A DNA stretch of 64,000 nucleotides from Lunularia cruciata (lineage: Eukaryota > Streptophyta > Marchantiopsida > Lunulariales > Lunulariaceae), in assembly GCA_948567375.1 (NCBI GenBank), contig OX419760.1, forward strand, positions 23,622,001 through 23,686,000, in the 5' to 3' direction. Made by a program: the position numbers and the translations under genes. The first letter of the stretch is position 1, and each line of letters starts with the position of its first letter. Below are positions 12,235 through 25,348 of this stretch, one piece after another. The notes below the pieces were generated by a model that did not search any database, had not been told where the DNA came from, and saw nothing but the letters and a program-made list of their open reading frames with translations.

Positions 12235-15200
12235 GGACATGAGATGAAGGTCACAGTGAGACATATCAAATTATAAATTTCCGGAATTCTTATGGGACAC
12301 TTGTCATGACCTGTAAAATGTCAGGGGTGCTGTGAAAAAGAAGTCTTCACAAAAATGCATAGTCCATCAATCTTTTTTTACAGTTTTATGGTACCCTGTT
12401 TACAATCAGGAGGACGTTTCAATTTCAAGTCAGGTGAACAGTGCAGAAGTTCATGGCTTAATTTAGTGGAGATAATTAATTATCTGATGCGTGGTATGCG
12501 ACGCGGTATTCGTGGTGTGCGTTCATTTACTACCCTATAATCCCTAGACTTCCAGATCCATATATAAATCTCCAAATGCCAGAAACTAAAACGCGTCACA
12601 TTTTTCTTGTCCCGCAGGATTTTCTACGGCCCTGTGTCCGAGTACTATAAAACTTCAGTTGTACCTTTGTTACATCCACCATAAAAATTTTGTTCCACAT
12701 TTTGTAGAAAACGTTATGGATCTTTTATGGGACCTTCGAAACCCCTTGTATGAATGCCCCAGTTTATACTTTTGTTAATTTATACTTTTGTTCCTGGGAC
12801 TTTCTTGTGGATAAAGACTGTCACAGACCACATAATACAGGTCCATAAACCTGTGTTCCAAATTTGACATACATTCGAGTGTTCTCCATGTCTTCACTTC
12901 TTCAACAAAGCATGAATCATCGTGATCAATTAGTCAAACTCAGGCAGCAATTGCTCCGAGATAGCCGCTAAAGTTTCAGACCATGTCTAGGCAGAATACG
13001 AAGTGCATGTCTATCAAACAGCGCAATCTTGTGCTGGTAAATACTCACCTTTTGGTATGGTTTTGACTCAGCTTTTCCGTTTCGACTTTCGAGAAAGAAC
13101 AGCTGTATCCTGCCTTTTCTTCCCTTGCTTTAACTCTTTTCTATACTTCCAATTTACTTTCAAGTTTGTATATGATTGTATGTTTTAATGGACACTAATG
13201 ATGTATGTTCACTCATGGGTATCTGAAAACCCACATCTAAATAGTGCTCCACGGATTCGAAGTATTGAACAGTACAGTAAATCTTAATAGTTCAATTAAG
13301 TGCAAAGCTACATTGTCGCCACATGAGACAGATGTGTCTTCGAAACAAAAGTGTGACGAAGATGCAGGAGCCCAAACATGTACTCGTGATGTACTCGTGA
13401 TGGTGAAGGAAATCCACAGATTGGCAAAGAAACAAACTGTACGGGATAGATATTGCAAGAAAGTGGCAACTGCTGAGAAAATAAAATAGAACTGATATTT
13501 TCCCTGAGCGGCTGGCCCTTTACGATAACATCAAGTGACACGAAATCATTGCCGCACTGGAGTATCAAGCGAATCACATTCACATTTTTCAATTTCTTCT
13601 ACCATGGTCTTGCACCAGAACAAGACATTGTCATAAAATTGAAGGAAATGTTAGACGAAGGGACAAAGTAGTCAAAATTGTGGAAAACATAAAGGGCTTG
13701 AGAGCGGGAATCTGAGCGGGAAGGCCATGCAGTCACATGTTTCCGTATTCGAACCGAAAGATGCAAAGGTACAATGAGTTCACAAGTTGATAAAGATTCC
13801 TGCCAAAGGGTCCTTTTTGGTGGACTCAGTTATCAGGGTCTAGCATATCATACTTTGACGATAGAAATGTTTCTACAGTACTTTGCTTCTCTGACAGCTA
13901 TATCTCGGCCCTACATCGTCAAATATCGTCAAGACTGGAGTTTGAAACTCCTCCAACACCATCCTGGACTTCATGACATTCGATTCCACACTCCTCTACC
14001 TCAATCCCTGGAGCCAACCGCATGCAGGGATTTCTGTAGGAAACAAGGAAAACAAATTACTTTGAATCCTATCTCTTTACATACATATGGGATAGATGAG
14101 GTAAAGCTCCGGCAAACATGGAGCTTTTGTGCACTTGATGCAACAATGAAAGGAAGGTAAACAAGGTAAGCAAGGTTAATTGAACAATGTTTTCATCGGA
14201 GAGATTATTCATATGATGAGAAAGTGGGTTGCATTGACTTTAAAGAACTCTCAATTCCTCGGCGGAGTCTTGTGAAGTCTGGTCTCACTCTTTTCTTATG
14301 AGTTGGTCCACTCGTGGGGCACTGTTAGATACGATCGCAAGATAATGCGAATGACCTCAACGTGCGCGGACTTCCGTCATCCGGTCTATGTGCTTAAGTC
14401 GTATGTCGCAAGAATGGATTCTCCAACCTTAGTCAACCGCACACCATATTGGAAAAGATGCAGGATATTAGAATCATAACCAACTCCAGATCCAAGGAGT
14501 TGGCTATATGTGTGATATAGCACACTCTGAAAACCGAGAGCGGATTGCTTGGAGATCAGATTTGCCAATGTCGACAAGAAGTCCTGTGTTTCTCTGGTGA
14601 TGGCAACATTTGCTTGTCCCTTCACTCAGAAATGTCTGTGATGAACTTCCCGCAAATGCTTCAAGAGATTGTTCACTGAGCTGATCCTGGTCGCATCGTC
14701 GCACAACTTCGAGCAAGTTATCTTACCTCGAGGAACACTTCGGCACATATTGTGGCGGAGTTTCTAAGTGAATTCGTCCTACTTCTGATTGTCACTTCAT
14801 GTTTGGTCGCTGAGTCTTCTGCCATCAGAACTGTGTCAGGACTGGGTAATCGTCTCTCAACACTAGAATTCATTTACCACTTATTGATTAATAAGTCAGC
14901 AATAGATACATGCGATTAGGAATCACCTATAATTGCAAGCTTGTCAGATTTTCAGCTGAACACCATATGTCACAGGGGAGAATTGACAATCACTCTTACT
15001 CAACATGCACTCATTCCAAGAGAATGATTTTGCCGCTTCTAAAGATAATTATAACTTCGGTGAGCCATGCGAAGACTTCTTTGTGGAGAATCCAACGGTA
15101 CGTTGGATATATACGTCTCCAATATATTGCTCTTGGCATCATAGTCATAACTTATCTGTTATGAATACAATCAAATACTCGAAGATCAAAAGATTTCCCC

Positions 15201-17109
15201 GAGTAGCTTTTTGTTACTGCGCTTTGAGTTGAGTGACGACATGATCTTCATCGGTCTTCAATAGATTGGTGTCGATCTATTCACGAACAAGCAGACCTTC
15301 GCGTCTGGTAAGCATATGTTTGGATTTACAACGCACTTTCGTGAATACATTACCGACCCAACATAATTGCACAGGATTGCCCGAAGTCTCGATCTCATAA
15401 ACTGGCATTGGAAATGGCATACTACAGTAGTCTTCTTCAACACAGCCGATGACATCCAAACATTTGCACCGAGCATGACCTTCCAGGTGAAGGTGAATCC
15501 TCGAGACAGAACGTGAATTGGAATCGAGCCGCGCCAACCAAGGATCATAACAAATATATTCACACAACCTGTACCTCGTGACATTGTCGAACTACTCGAG
15601 GTCAACAGTAGATTCCTCAGTATACCATGTAAGGGAGGATCCGACACCCGTTAAGAAGACCATACTGCGAGCTCATAGCCCCGTAGCCATCCAATTCCAA
15701 ATTGGCAAAGCGATTCTCAGAGAGCAATTAATACCCGGAACAAATACAGAGCAGTCGACAGATGTTCTACTCAATGTCTCCAATATTGAGAATAAAAGAA
15801 ATTTCTGCTGTGAATTCCGCGCATGTACCTTGAGTCTGATAATTGTAATACTGGCAACTCAGTGACACATGCACAACCAAACACGGCCACTTCACAAAAC
15901 TTATCGAACGAGTCCCACCTACGATATGGTTCTTTGACAGGAAAGGTCAGGTAGGTATTAGATCTGGAATTTGGAGAAAGGAACGGATTAGAATCGAGAT
16001 GTCCATAGAGTTGTAATCAATTACTGCCGGATGTATTAGTTAAACGTAGTGAGTTCCACTGCATCAGAAGTTCAAGCTCCAGCTTGTGCGTTCGTGAAAA
16101 ATCCTGTGATGTATTGGAAATCATTTCAGAAGCGATGTGTTTGCTGTTTGTAAAATTTGTGTGATATGTGGGAGATTGTTTTAAAGACGATGACTGAAAG
16201 CCACCAACTCGGCTCGATTTCAAGTGAAAATCTACGGTAGGTAGATTGAGCTGTAAGTGTACCGCAGACTTCAATCAAGCCGTTTCCGTGTTACTTACCT
16301 AAAGGGGCAATGTTATGTGACTACATCATATCATTCAAACGGCGCACATAAAAAGAAAGGAATCCCATAATGCGGAATGGAATATAGAACCCGTTGTAAA
16401 TCGTGATACTTAGCAGAAGAGTCACATATGATTGATTACACGTCATACAGAAAGGCATGTGTCAATTGCGTGTTATCTTTATAGAACAGCTTGTCAGCTT
16501 GATATTTGTCAATGGAATCATCAAGATACTACTTTCCAGACTCGTGCTCCACTTTCAATTTGCTTTTACTGTTGGATCACATCAGAGATCGTACCGTAGA
16601 CTAAGACGAATGTACGGACTGAGAGGTACTGGATCGTGTCTAATGTTTGTAAGTTGGAACGCTGCAATTGTTCACGTATAAAACATTATTTGCCTCTCAC
16701 GTCTGCTCCTCCGTTCCTGTGCTTTTAACATCTACCTGGAGGAAAGAAGAGAATGAACAACCCTTTCTTCTCCTTCTTGACTTGACTGCCTGGCGAAAAT
16801 GACAATTGGCTGAAGCCTGGGTCTATACAACGGTTGCTTCACCATCCAGTCATCTGACCTTTCGCTCTAAGACGAGGATCGAAAATGAGTTGGGATACCC
16901 CCCAAGGTTGATTCGGCTCTAAGACCATCTTATCTTACCGACGTGCTGATCATATTGGAGTGATCACTGGAGCACCTCACACTCTCTTTTCAACGTATAC
17001 AGCACAGAGTGGCCTGTAAGAATAAGACCAGAAACCCCTCTAGCAACAGAATATAGTTATGCTTCAGTCACTAGCATATTAGAAACGAAGTCTGAATTTG
17101 ACTTGCCTT
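12235..17109. other. gene-poor stretch between tRNA and the MenA gene
   Basis: Only short open frames without recognisable domains. The longest single frames are 13774-14160 (+, 128 codons) and 15258-15647 (-, 129 codons); the second overlaps another open frame on the same strand. Neither shows a family motif, signal peptide or convincing splice partner. A small charged frame at 13244-13489 (+) is the most protein-like but unidentified. No transposon domain was recognised. Confidence 0.4.
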
Positions 17110-20100
17110 CTAACCAAGTGATGGCAAATTAGAAGCCAAAGAAAATCCCAACACCAGAGCTATTCCAAACGCCAGGTGAAGCCTGACTGCTACATACTTG
17201 GCAACAAAGATCAGGACTTTGTTCTGTAAGACAAGAAACCACAAGGGGTGAATGCTCGCACTCTAACTTTCCTCCAATATAGTAAGCAGGAATAGAGCTA
17301 TGCAGTTACTCGTTCAAAGGTCCCCATGCAGGTTAAAGAGTCTACCACACCTCCGACTGGAACTAATGCAACGAAACATCAAGTAACCACAGATCGAGCA
17401 TCCAAGTCACGAGAAAGATGGTCTAAATGACTATATTCAAGAACACATCAGATGTCTCTCCCATTAATATGGATATGCCTCCGAGAATCTTCGGGTAGAG
17501 TCCTTACACTGTGGTTTTTCGTTACGAAGTCGACCATCATCTTCCCAATTGGCAGAGTTAACAATGCGAAAAGCTACATCAAACAGAATAGTATATCGAA
17601 TGGAATGTTAAGGTTCCGTTCACAGCTGATTTCAAGCCAAAAATTAGCTTCAGTGAGCATTGAGAGGTTTCAGCAGTAATATGTAGGTTAAATAATATCC
17701 AGAAATTGAAAGGTGGCCAAGTACTCACAGCACAAGACAGTGGCAGGGCGCGAGTAAAAGTTAAGGAAGCCACGATTGTGTACAGCCCAATAACGGTAGC
17801 TTGGACCACTGCAGCCCCTCGTTCCGTCCCCATTCGTACCTGCAAAAATGTGGTGAAGTTCATTTCACGTATAAGTACGTCTATTTACAAACCTAAAGAG
17901 CACGTCGCAGAGGATCGTTTGCTTCATTTTGAGCCTGACGGTACTTAAACCAAAAGAAAATATCGTTTACTGATTCAACAACCAACAATGGGACATAATC
18001 GTCATGCAGTGGGATCATAGTTGGAGGGAAGCACCAGAGGAGATATCTTCCCAGCCGCAGTATCGCCTTCAATCTGCAGTTAAGGCAGGCCACCATTACC
18101 TCAAGCATCACAAGCAATCAACTTTTGAGTGAGAGAACCATGAGACACATTTGAAGCTTCATAGTCAGTCGCAGACCTAGCTCCCCTTCTCCTAGATAAC
18201 GAACGATAAAGTCGGTTTAAGTCAAGGAATGTTTTCAGCTGCTCACCTGATGGAAGTGACTGTTGAATAGGATGAGAGTTGTGGTGAGGCCCACAATCAC
18301 AGAAGCTCCTAGAATTGTAGCAGTGAGGGGCAGAGTTGCTGTTGCACTGAAAGTCATCACTCATGTTAGGTCGACTCCTTACCTACATTGTATAGTAAGG
18401 ATCAACTAAAACACTTGAGCAGTAAATAAAGGAAATTATAGACTTGAAAGAAGATTACACTCGCCTGGTTTTTGCTTGACTCAAGTAGAACGCTGTCGTC
18501 GCAAAAGGTCCAAACGCGAAGAAGCAAAGAGGCTCTCCTAGACCCTTATAGCTAAGTCTGAAAGGCGGACACTGAAACGTAATCGACGAAGTCAGCTTGA
18601 TTCAATAAAACCGTGCCACCCTTAAGAAACTCTTGCTGCAGTATAAACTGCCAGAGAAATGACTTAGTCATTCATATTGTCTTTCAGCCCTTTTATTTCT
18701 TTCTTCTAGCTACTTTACTAGCTACGTTAACTAAGATGTCATCCTAGCAGAAGGGCTTAGCTTTAGTTATTCATCCACATCAGCAATATTCTAGTGCTCA
18801 TCAAAATATCCCTTTAGAATCTAATACTGCAATTACAAAATCCATACCTGATAAACATATCCGCAAGCAATTGCTAAAGTCAGTAAAGTCGACACGCGCA
18901 TGTCACCTGCTTGACGAGCCCCTGTGACTAGTCCAGCGAGTCCAGCGAATAGAAATGCGAAGGACGCCCAGAGTACCCCCTTTTGGCTGAACAAGCAGCA
19001 TCAACGAGTTTTAGAATCAGCAGCATCTTGAACCTAAACTTAAATTTTCTAAAATGTTGTGCCATTATTTCCGAAAGATAAGGTATTAGGCTATTCTGAA
19101 ACTCACCTTCCGGTGATATTTACCAGAGATTCCCTCTTGTTTTTATCAACTCCGGTCTCAGCGTCGAAGGCGTCATTGCTGCCACCAAATTATACAACAG
19201 TTAAAAACAACAGCATGCAAAAGTTAAATTGACGTTCGCCTGTTCACAATGTGTCCGTACGCGGACATGATATGTCGGAATCCCGTGTCGATTACTTCCT
19301 ATGCCATAGAATGTAGGAACTTATTCTCGTACCTTAGATTCAGCCAAAGCATGACCGAAAAAGAGGACCAAAGCATAAGCCAGTAACGAGGTCCATTGAA
19401 CACTCCTGTCTGCCAATACGCTGCCGCAACTCCAACCTAGTATAAAATGAGGTGGTACCATGAAAGGACATCATACAGGCGGTCCAGCTGAAATTTTAAC
19501 TCCATCCATTAAGAATGTACAACTAAAACTACAGTATCGACAACTTATTGTTACTGTCAACTTGAAAACTAGTATAAGGAAGACCTTCTCAAGGCTTTTC
19601 CTCCTAGCTACCACAAGATCGTGACGGATTTTCAAAATTGTTAACCAATTCACTGTGAGTAGATTTACTTCTTGTAAAATCGATCCACCTTCATGGGATG
19701 GGAAGTCATCCCTGAGTCACAATATTTTGCAGTTTCTGGACTGAAATTTATGTCCTCCCAACATTCAGAGTGCACTAATGTAACTGCTGACAGTAGCTTA
19801 GTCAGGGGGACCAGGAAAGAAAATGATAAAAATCCAAAACTAAATCACACTTCCTTACCGACAGAGGAACCAAGGCAACAGAGTAGATGGGAAGCTTCGC
19901 GGTGCGCCATAGCAATGTCGCAGTGGATAATTCCTCCTCCGCCTCTTCTTCACCATTTCCCACAGCTGGCTCTGCTGTAACCACCGAAGAAGCACCTCCC
20001 TCTCCTTCACCGGGCACCACAGCCCAATTCCTCGTCCTCTGCGAGCTTCCAATTCCAAAACCACCATCTATCTTAAATCTATTTGACAAAGACCATCTCA

Positions 20101-20299
20101 ACAACGGCTTCTCGAGCTCCTCACTCCTCCGATTTTTGCAAATCACTGACGAACCACAACCTGCACGTCCGCCACCAACTCCTGCGGACCCACTGAAACG
20201 ACAATTCAAACTCCTCTGCTTCAATGTGCCTCCGAGACCCTTTGCCTCTCCCAGACGAAATTGAGTTAACGACCCCATTCCACCATGAATAATTTCCAT
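17110..20299 (-). CDS. ABC4: 1,4-dihydroxy-2-naphthoate phytyltransferase (MenA/ABC4-type), chloroplast
   Basis: Transfers the phytyl chain to 1,4-dihydroxy-2-naphthoate, the membrane step of phylloquinone (vitamin K1) synthesis for photosystem I. Ten exons join into 430 codons: 20299-19859, 19436-19333, 19178-19107, 18986-18848, 18571-18465, 18346-18247, 18073-18035, 17839-17729, 17573-17508 and 17223-17110. Exon 1 gives a Ser/Gly/Arg-rich plastid transit region and then LPIYSVALVPLS, which joins VGVAAAYWQTGVFNGPRYW. The UbiA-family aspartate motif is NDAFDAETGVD (residues about 183-193) in the MenA form. YQCPPFRLSYKGLGEPL, SPLVRMGTERGAAVV and the C-terminal KYVAVRLHLAFGIAL also match the plant enzyme. 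Several hydrophobic segments fit a polytopic inner-envelope or thylakoid protein. Nine junctions all keep frame; eight introns are GT-AG and intron 5 begins GC. The frame is open upstream to 20482, but ATG 20299 begins the transit-like sequence. Length is close to the plant enzyme (about 380-430 residues). Confidence 0.93.
18347..18464 (-). other. GC-AG intron (MenA intron 5)
   Basis: Exon 5 ends ACCAG and the intron begins GCGAGT, the usual donor with T replaced by C. It ends TTTCAG. The only nearby GT donor (GTGTAA four bases later) would shift the frame of the conserved exon 6, so the GC donor is the one consistent with the protein. Confidence 0.85.
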
Positions 20300-20624
20300 A
20301 GCTTTCAAATTGACCAATACTCGATAACGAAAGGATATCGAGTAGGCCGAAAGAGCGTATAGTAGGACTGTAGGACCTGTACTAGCAACGCCCGATTCAG
20401 GCTCTATGACAATCGGGACGGGCTCCCGGTAAGATGCTCCGTCGATGATGCACGGGAGGTGTTGACTAGGACGGACACTCATGCCGTGTCATACTACCAC
20501 AGTAATCCAGTAGTGTCTCCCCGGGATGTCGCTTATGTCCTCGTCTGTGACGATTGGCTGCGAGAGGATAAACCGGCCTGAAATGCAATATGACGCCGGT
20601 TCTGTCCAATCGTCTGTGATGAGG

Positions 20625-20647
20625 CTCGCGAGGCACAGCCTCGCGAG
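20625..20647. repeat. 10-bp palindrome upstream of the MenA gene
   Basis: CTCGCGAGGC and GCCTCGCGAG pair perfectly around a three-base loop, placing two TCGCGA cores 13 bases apart about 330 bp upstream of the MenA start. It could be a paired regulatory site or a simple foldback. Confidence 0.7.
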
Positions 20648-20910
20648 GACACAAAAAGGAACCGCAAAGCTCCTTGGTTTGCGACGTCAGCAACAGACGT
20701 TGCACGGCGAAAAAGGACTTCTGCCAGCAACAGCAAGAGAAGCGTCCCAGCTGATACAGGAGTTTGTTGCTTTCCAGTTGGCTTGACGCTCTTGCTGAAT
20801 ACGTCAGGCTGATAAGAAGTTGGGACCGTCCAGATCAGGTTAGCGACTTGAATGGAGTAGAAGTTCACGTACTAAGGTGGATGGAGTAGAGATTAACAAC
20901 TCTGGTTTAC

Positions 20911-21470
20911 AATACTTCGTGTTTTCTACGCGGTTGCCCTTTTCACGTTACAGTACTTCAAAGTATAACGGACGACCGCGTAGAAAAAATGAAGGATGGG
21001 AAGACCCCATCAAGCCGAACAAGGGAGGGACTAAAATGGTAAAATGGGTCTAAGCACCAATAGAATTTATATGAGAAATCTGTCCCATTATATTTAAGAT
21101 ATATGAGCTATACAAGGCCGGTGATCTACAAACAATTGGAGCATCTAAAGAAGCATCACCTAGTACGGTTGGTTGCTCTCCTATGGATTGCACCAGCCAC
21201 TACCCTCGGTAGAGTAGTGGACACGTGTTGTCTCGAATATGTTACCAACTATGAGAGTGAGAGAAGTAACCCGGCGCCTAACACGATAAGCTCTCGCGTA
21301 TTCCCTACCAAATGTGTCGAACGCCGTGTCCATCACTCCATGTAACTCCAAGGCTAGAGGAACAAAGAGGTGACCTCATTGCATGCCCCTATACTTGGAG
21401 ACCTTACAACATACTGCTGCGCTCGTGGCCCATCTAGGAGGATGTGTAATCACTCACTCCAAAACTATAC
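20911..21470 (-). mobile_element. 5'-truncated LINE-like copy, with an opposed tip beside it
   Basis: From about 20971 to 21470 the minus strand matches the last 500 bases of the long copy at 8.4-11.6 kb, including the DGRR-like tail region, the segment with CTCTATTGG, CTTGATGGGGTCTTCCCATC and the terminal TCTACGCGGTC. Immediately to its left, 20911-20946 holds the same tip in the plus orientation (TTCGTGTTTTCTACGCGG). The two tips therefore face each other about 25 bp apart, giving an imperfect inverted repeat. Confidence 0.8.
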
Positions 21471-21479
21471 ACATATTGT

Positions 21480-24400
21480 AAAGTATTCCGGTTTTGTACA
21501 TACTCCAAAACTATACAAAGTACTTCCGGTGAGAATGCATGTGAGAATGTGGCGGATACTTGCAAAGTTTGTAAATCAACTCCCGAAATAGTATGCGGTC
21601 CAGAAACTGGACATTTTCCTTAGACACAATTGAGTTTATAAGTCAAAAGTCTAGAATCAGCAACTTTAAATATATTTGTAAGAAAATTACCCCACCAACA
21701 TTTTAAGAAGTGAAATAAAGCAATTAAATTTTCTTCAATATATTGAATGTATTTGAAAATACATTAAGCTTTAAACTATATATGTGAGATAATTCTTCAT
21801 TCACAACAAATTTATACTATAAAGAATTAAAACATAGTCTCCAACTTATCGCCCGACAACGATATTTTAAAGTGTTGTCTTCTGACCCATATTCACTGAT
21901 CCTAAACTCTGAATGGCGACTGGATAGATGAAAAAGTACGTTCTTCCTCTCGTCGTTATCCAGTTTAAACTTCTCTTCGCTTTTCAATAGTCAGTCTTGT
22001 CATAAGTTCCTTGGGTTTTAAAAATCCTTTCTTTCCATTCCAAGTGAGAACTCCTAATTTTATTATTTAATATAATAATTACTTCAAGATGATAGCAGCA
22101 AGTCTTACTCTCATGCCCGTACAATGAAGAGTTTATAACTACGGACAAAGCATATCATCAAGTTGATATCATACCTTAACTTGATAGATAAAGAATTACA
22201 GACATTGATAATATTGATATTATACAAGAGATAACCTAGTTTAAATAGCAACAGATCGTAAATAATAATAAATTTCAAAATTATTAATTTCTGTTCAAGG
22301 TATTGATAAAAAAAATGAGCCTCAAGAATTTCTTAATCCAATTTTGTTCAAAAATATAGTCTCCACCATTCAAATAAGGAGCAAAACCTTAAAAAAATCT
22401 CCGAAAAGGTCCTGATAAAAAGTAAAATCCAATTGATAATTATCTCAATAAATAATTTGTATCATGTTTATCAGTAAGCACATCTAAACTAAATCTAGAA
22501 TAAAGAAATTGACCATTCAAGAAGCAACACAGTTTTCTGGTTTCTAGGACCAGAAAATAGCTCTTCTCTACTTTCTAATATTTTTATCCAAGGATGTGTT
22601 CTGATCCAATCCATTCCAAATCCTATATCTTGCATTAAATGTTGTAAGTGACTATTAGAGCTGTTCTTTATCAGCGAACTTATATAATGTTTAAGTATCT
22701 TGTAAAAAATAGAAACTGTAAATTATTAATAATTTCGATTCATGGAAGTATTCTAAAAAGAATCTTAATTGCTACAAGAAGAAAATAGATCCTATGAAGC
22801 ATTGTGCAACAACATATCATCATATATGAAGAAGATCATTCTCTCTTCTCTCCCCCAAAGTATTTATTGCTTAAATATAAGTATCCCTTTCAAACAATTC
22901 CCATATAAATCTTTCTCTCTTTTATTTATTATAAATAAATTGGCACTATAATATGTATATCTATTTTGTGTTGGAAATGAGAATCCAAGAAGATCTTGCA
23001 AAGCATCCATTAGCCCAAGATATTCATTAACCTTGCATGAATGAAGAAAAATTTTCTCCTTCGAGAATGTCTAACTTCCTTTATCCTAGCTCATTGTGAG
23101 AGATAACAAGATACCAAGAAATTTCTTTCTTAAACAATTCATCAGCATTCAGATTATTCTCGCCTAAGATAACCACCCCGACAGGCCAGCGAGTAGGTCG
23201 AGCGAACTCATAGAACCGTTTTTGAGAGGCTGAGAATGCTCTGGATGATTGGTTAGATACAACAATTATGCTTTATGATTGCTACAGGATATACCTAACC
23301 ATATAAGATGAAATTTTGAAACTATTATCAATTCTACCTTTATAAGAAAATATAGAAATTCATATCATCTGGTTTGTATTTTTGAAAATAATATGTTCCT
23401 AGTCTTGGATTCGTGTGAGCAATATAAGACTCTCATAGGTAGAGCATTTCCTACATTTTGAAAAAGGTATTTTCTTTACCCAGCTTCTATAACTCAAAAT
23501 ATAGTATTTCTACATTTGAAAAATGTGTATATGTTTATTTAATTTTTATAACTCATATTATAATATCATAGTGATATTATATTGAATATCCATCTATGTA
23601 TAAAATAAAAGTGATTCATGATATTACCAGAAGTTTGTTTGCATGAAATTGTAAAAATTTGTTCCATTACATTACTGAATTAAAACTTGAATTTTATAGT
23701 GAGTTATATTTATAAAATTCTCTGTAGTAGTTTATTCTAAGATAAATCAAGAAGATGAAGAGAATCTAGAGGTTGTAGAGCCATGAGCACAATGCATTGA
23801 TCTTATAATATTTTTAATAAATGATTTTTGGAAAGGTTTAAATTATTATCCTAATTAAATAAATCTTAAGTTTTTATTACATGTCTTCAATTAAACATGT
23901 TGATTTCTTCAATTCCAGCATGAGAGATTAAAATACTAGAACAAGAAATATTTATTACAACCAAAGTAAGTATGTAACAAATTGAATAGATCAAAAGAAT
24001 ATTACAATTATTACAATTTTTATGGTTTGCAACACATATGAATATATTGACCAAAGGTTCAATCCCATATCTATCTACTGAAAGAATTTCAAAGCCTTCA
24101 TATTTTCCACACTCATTGTTATCATAGCAACAAGTTTGAACATCCAAGTTTGGTGCAAACACTTTTCAGTTGAATAATATATAGGAACCTGAAGAGGATG
24201 TATAATATCACATGCTTTTGAATAAGTAAGAGTTCTTGGAGTACTTATAATTACCTTAAAATTTTATAATATAAGAAAATATATGGAAACTTATATTTTT
24301 CTACTTTGGATCAACATGCATTATAATTCTTCTTTGGCAACAAAAAGAATGAGAATATAGGTTGATCTAAACCCAAAAAAATGGAGATATAAAATTAAAA

Positions 24401-25119
24401 TTTAAGATTTCTTTTCTCATTGGAAGGTGAGGTTTTGGTGTAATGTTTTATCTACTTTCCCATTTCCAATGAGCCATTGGTTATAAGCTGCAAACATACA
24501 AATAGCCATGAGCCATAACCTCCTTTCAGCCCGTAGGAAGCAAAAGCTTCAATAATAAACATTGATAATGCATCCCAATTGTAATTGAGAACTTGAATTT
24601 TGCTTGAGAAACCATGGAGATGACCATGGCAACTAACTAAATGTAGATCTCAATCTCAACAACATGAGGTTGTAATGACCATAGGAGATTTGTGGTTTTG
24701 CTTATTAGGAGTACGTCACCTTTTATGTAGGCACATTGCAACTGTTATAAGATACATAAGTTAAGTAATTATAAGGTTATATAAGATTGGTGACTTGAAA
24801 GAGCTTGGAGAAGGGAATTTGTCAGTAGTACTTGCCATAGATAACCTTACTTTAAGGCTATTTAGGGTGTGTTGAATTTTAAAATTATTGTCTTACAATC
24901 AAGAAGAGAAATATAATAGAGGTGAGATCACTGGTTTGCTTTATGTAATAATCTTCTACTAACACAAAAGTAGAAGAGTCACTAGTAGCTAATCAGTTAG
25001 TAGAATCAATGAAAAATAGCAAAAAGAAGGTAGAACTAGAAAAATCTATGAGTGCTAAGAATGTTTCAAAGCTTATGGCTTCTATGCACTTCTGGAGGTT
25101 AGAGTAATTTATATGCCAA
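21480..25119. other. AT-rich stretch without recognised coding sequence
   Basis: Strongly AT-rich, full of stops in all frames, with short poly-A and poly-T runs. The only frame over 85 codons (23887-24162, minus) has no motif. It is probably old, decayed repeat DNA; I could not assign a family. Confidence 0.5.
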
Positions 25120-25348
25120 GTTAAATGACTAGCTTAGCTTGTATGCCAAGTAGATGACTAGTTTGACTTGCACTCCAAAAAAGGTGACTTATGGAAAGAA
25201 CTTTCCTTGGAAGCTCCTTGGGAGTCTTGTACTAGATTCCCTATAAATACCAAAGCCTAAGCTCATGCTAGGCATTTTGAGTTTCCCTCAATTGAAAGTT
25301 TCAATGTGACCTTCCATTCTCATATTTCTCTCCTTGTCTTTCACATTA
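25120..25348 (+). mobile_element. LTR fragment related to the LTR at 63299-63730
   Basis: Shares with the far LTR the order: AGCTTAGCTTG plus a GCCAAGTAG segment, a GACTTGCACTCC-like segment, CTATAAATACCAAAGCC (TATA box region), AAGCTCATGCTAGGCATTT, and the run of CATTCTC, ATTTCTCTCC leading to the CATTACA end. The tRNA primer site that follows the 63.7-kb LTR is not visible here. The left end cannot be placed exactly. Confidence 0.7.

Noticed and set aside
13774-14160. 128-codon plus-strand open frame
   Set aside because: No motif, no splice partner and no signal or transit peptide; could be chance. Left as unassigned.
15258-15865. Possible copia-type integrase or RNase H tail on either strand
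   Set aside because: A weak REQLIPGT-like resemblance only; no catalytic motif, no LTR and no neighbouring domain.
19802-20482. Single long minus-strand frame of 226 codons taken as a complete gene
   Set aside because: Only 20299-19859 is coding; the frame runs past the GTAAGG donor at 19858 and upstream of the transit peptide start. The plus-strand frame 19887-20264 is its shadow.
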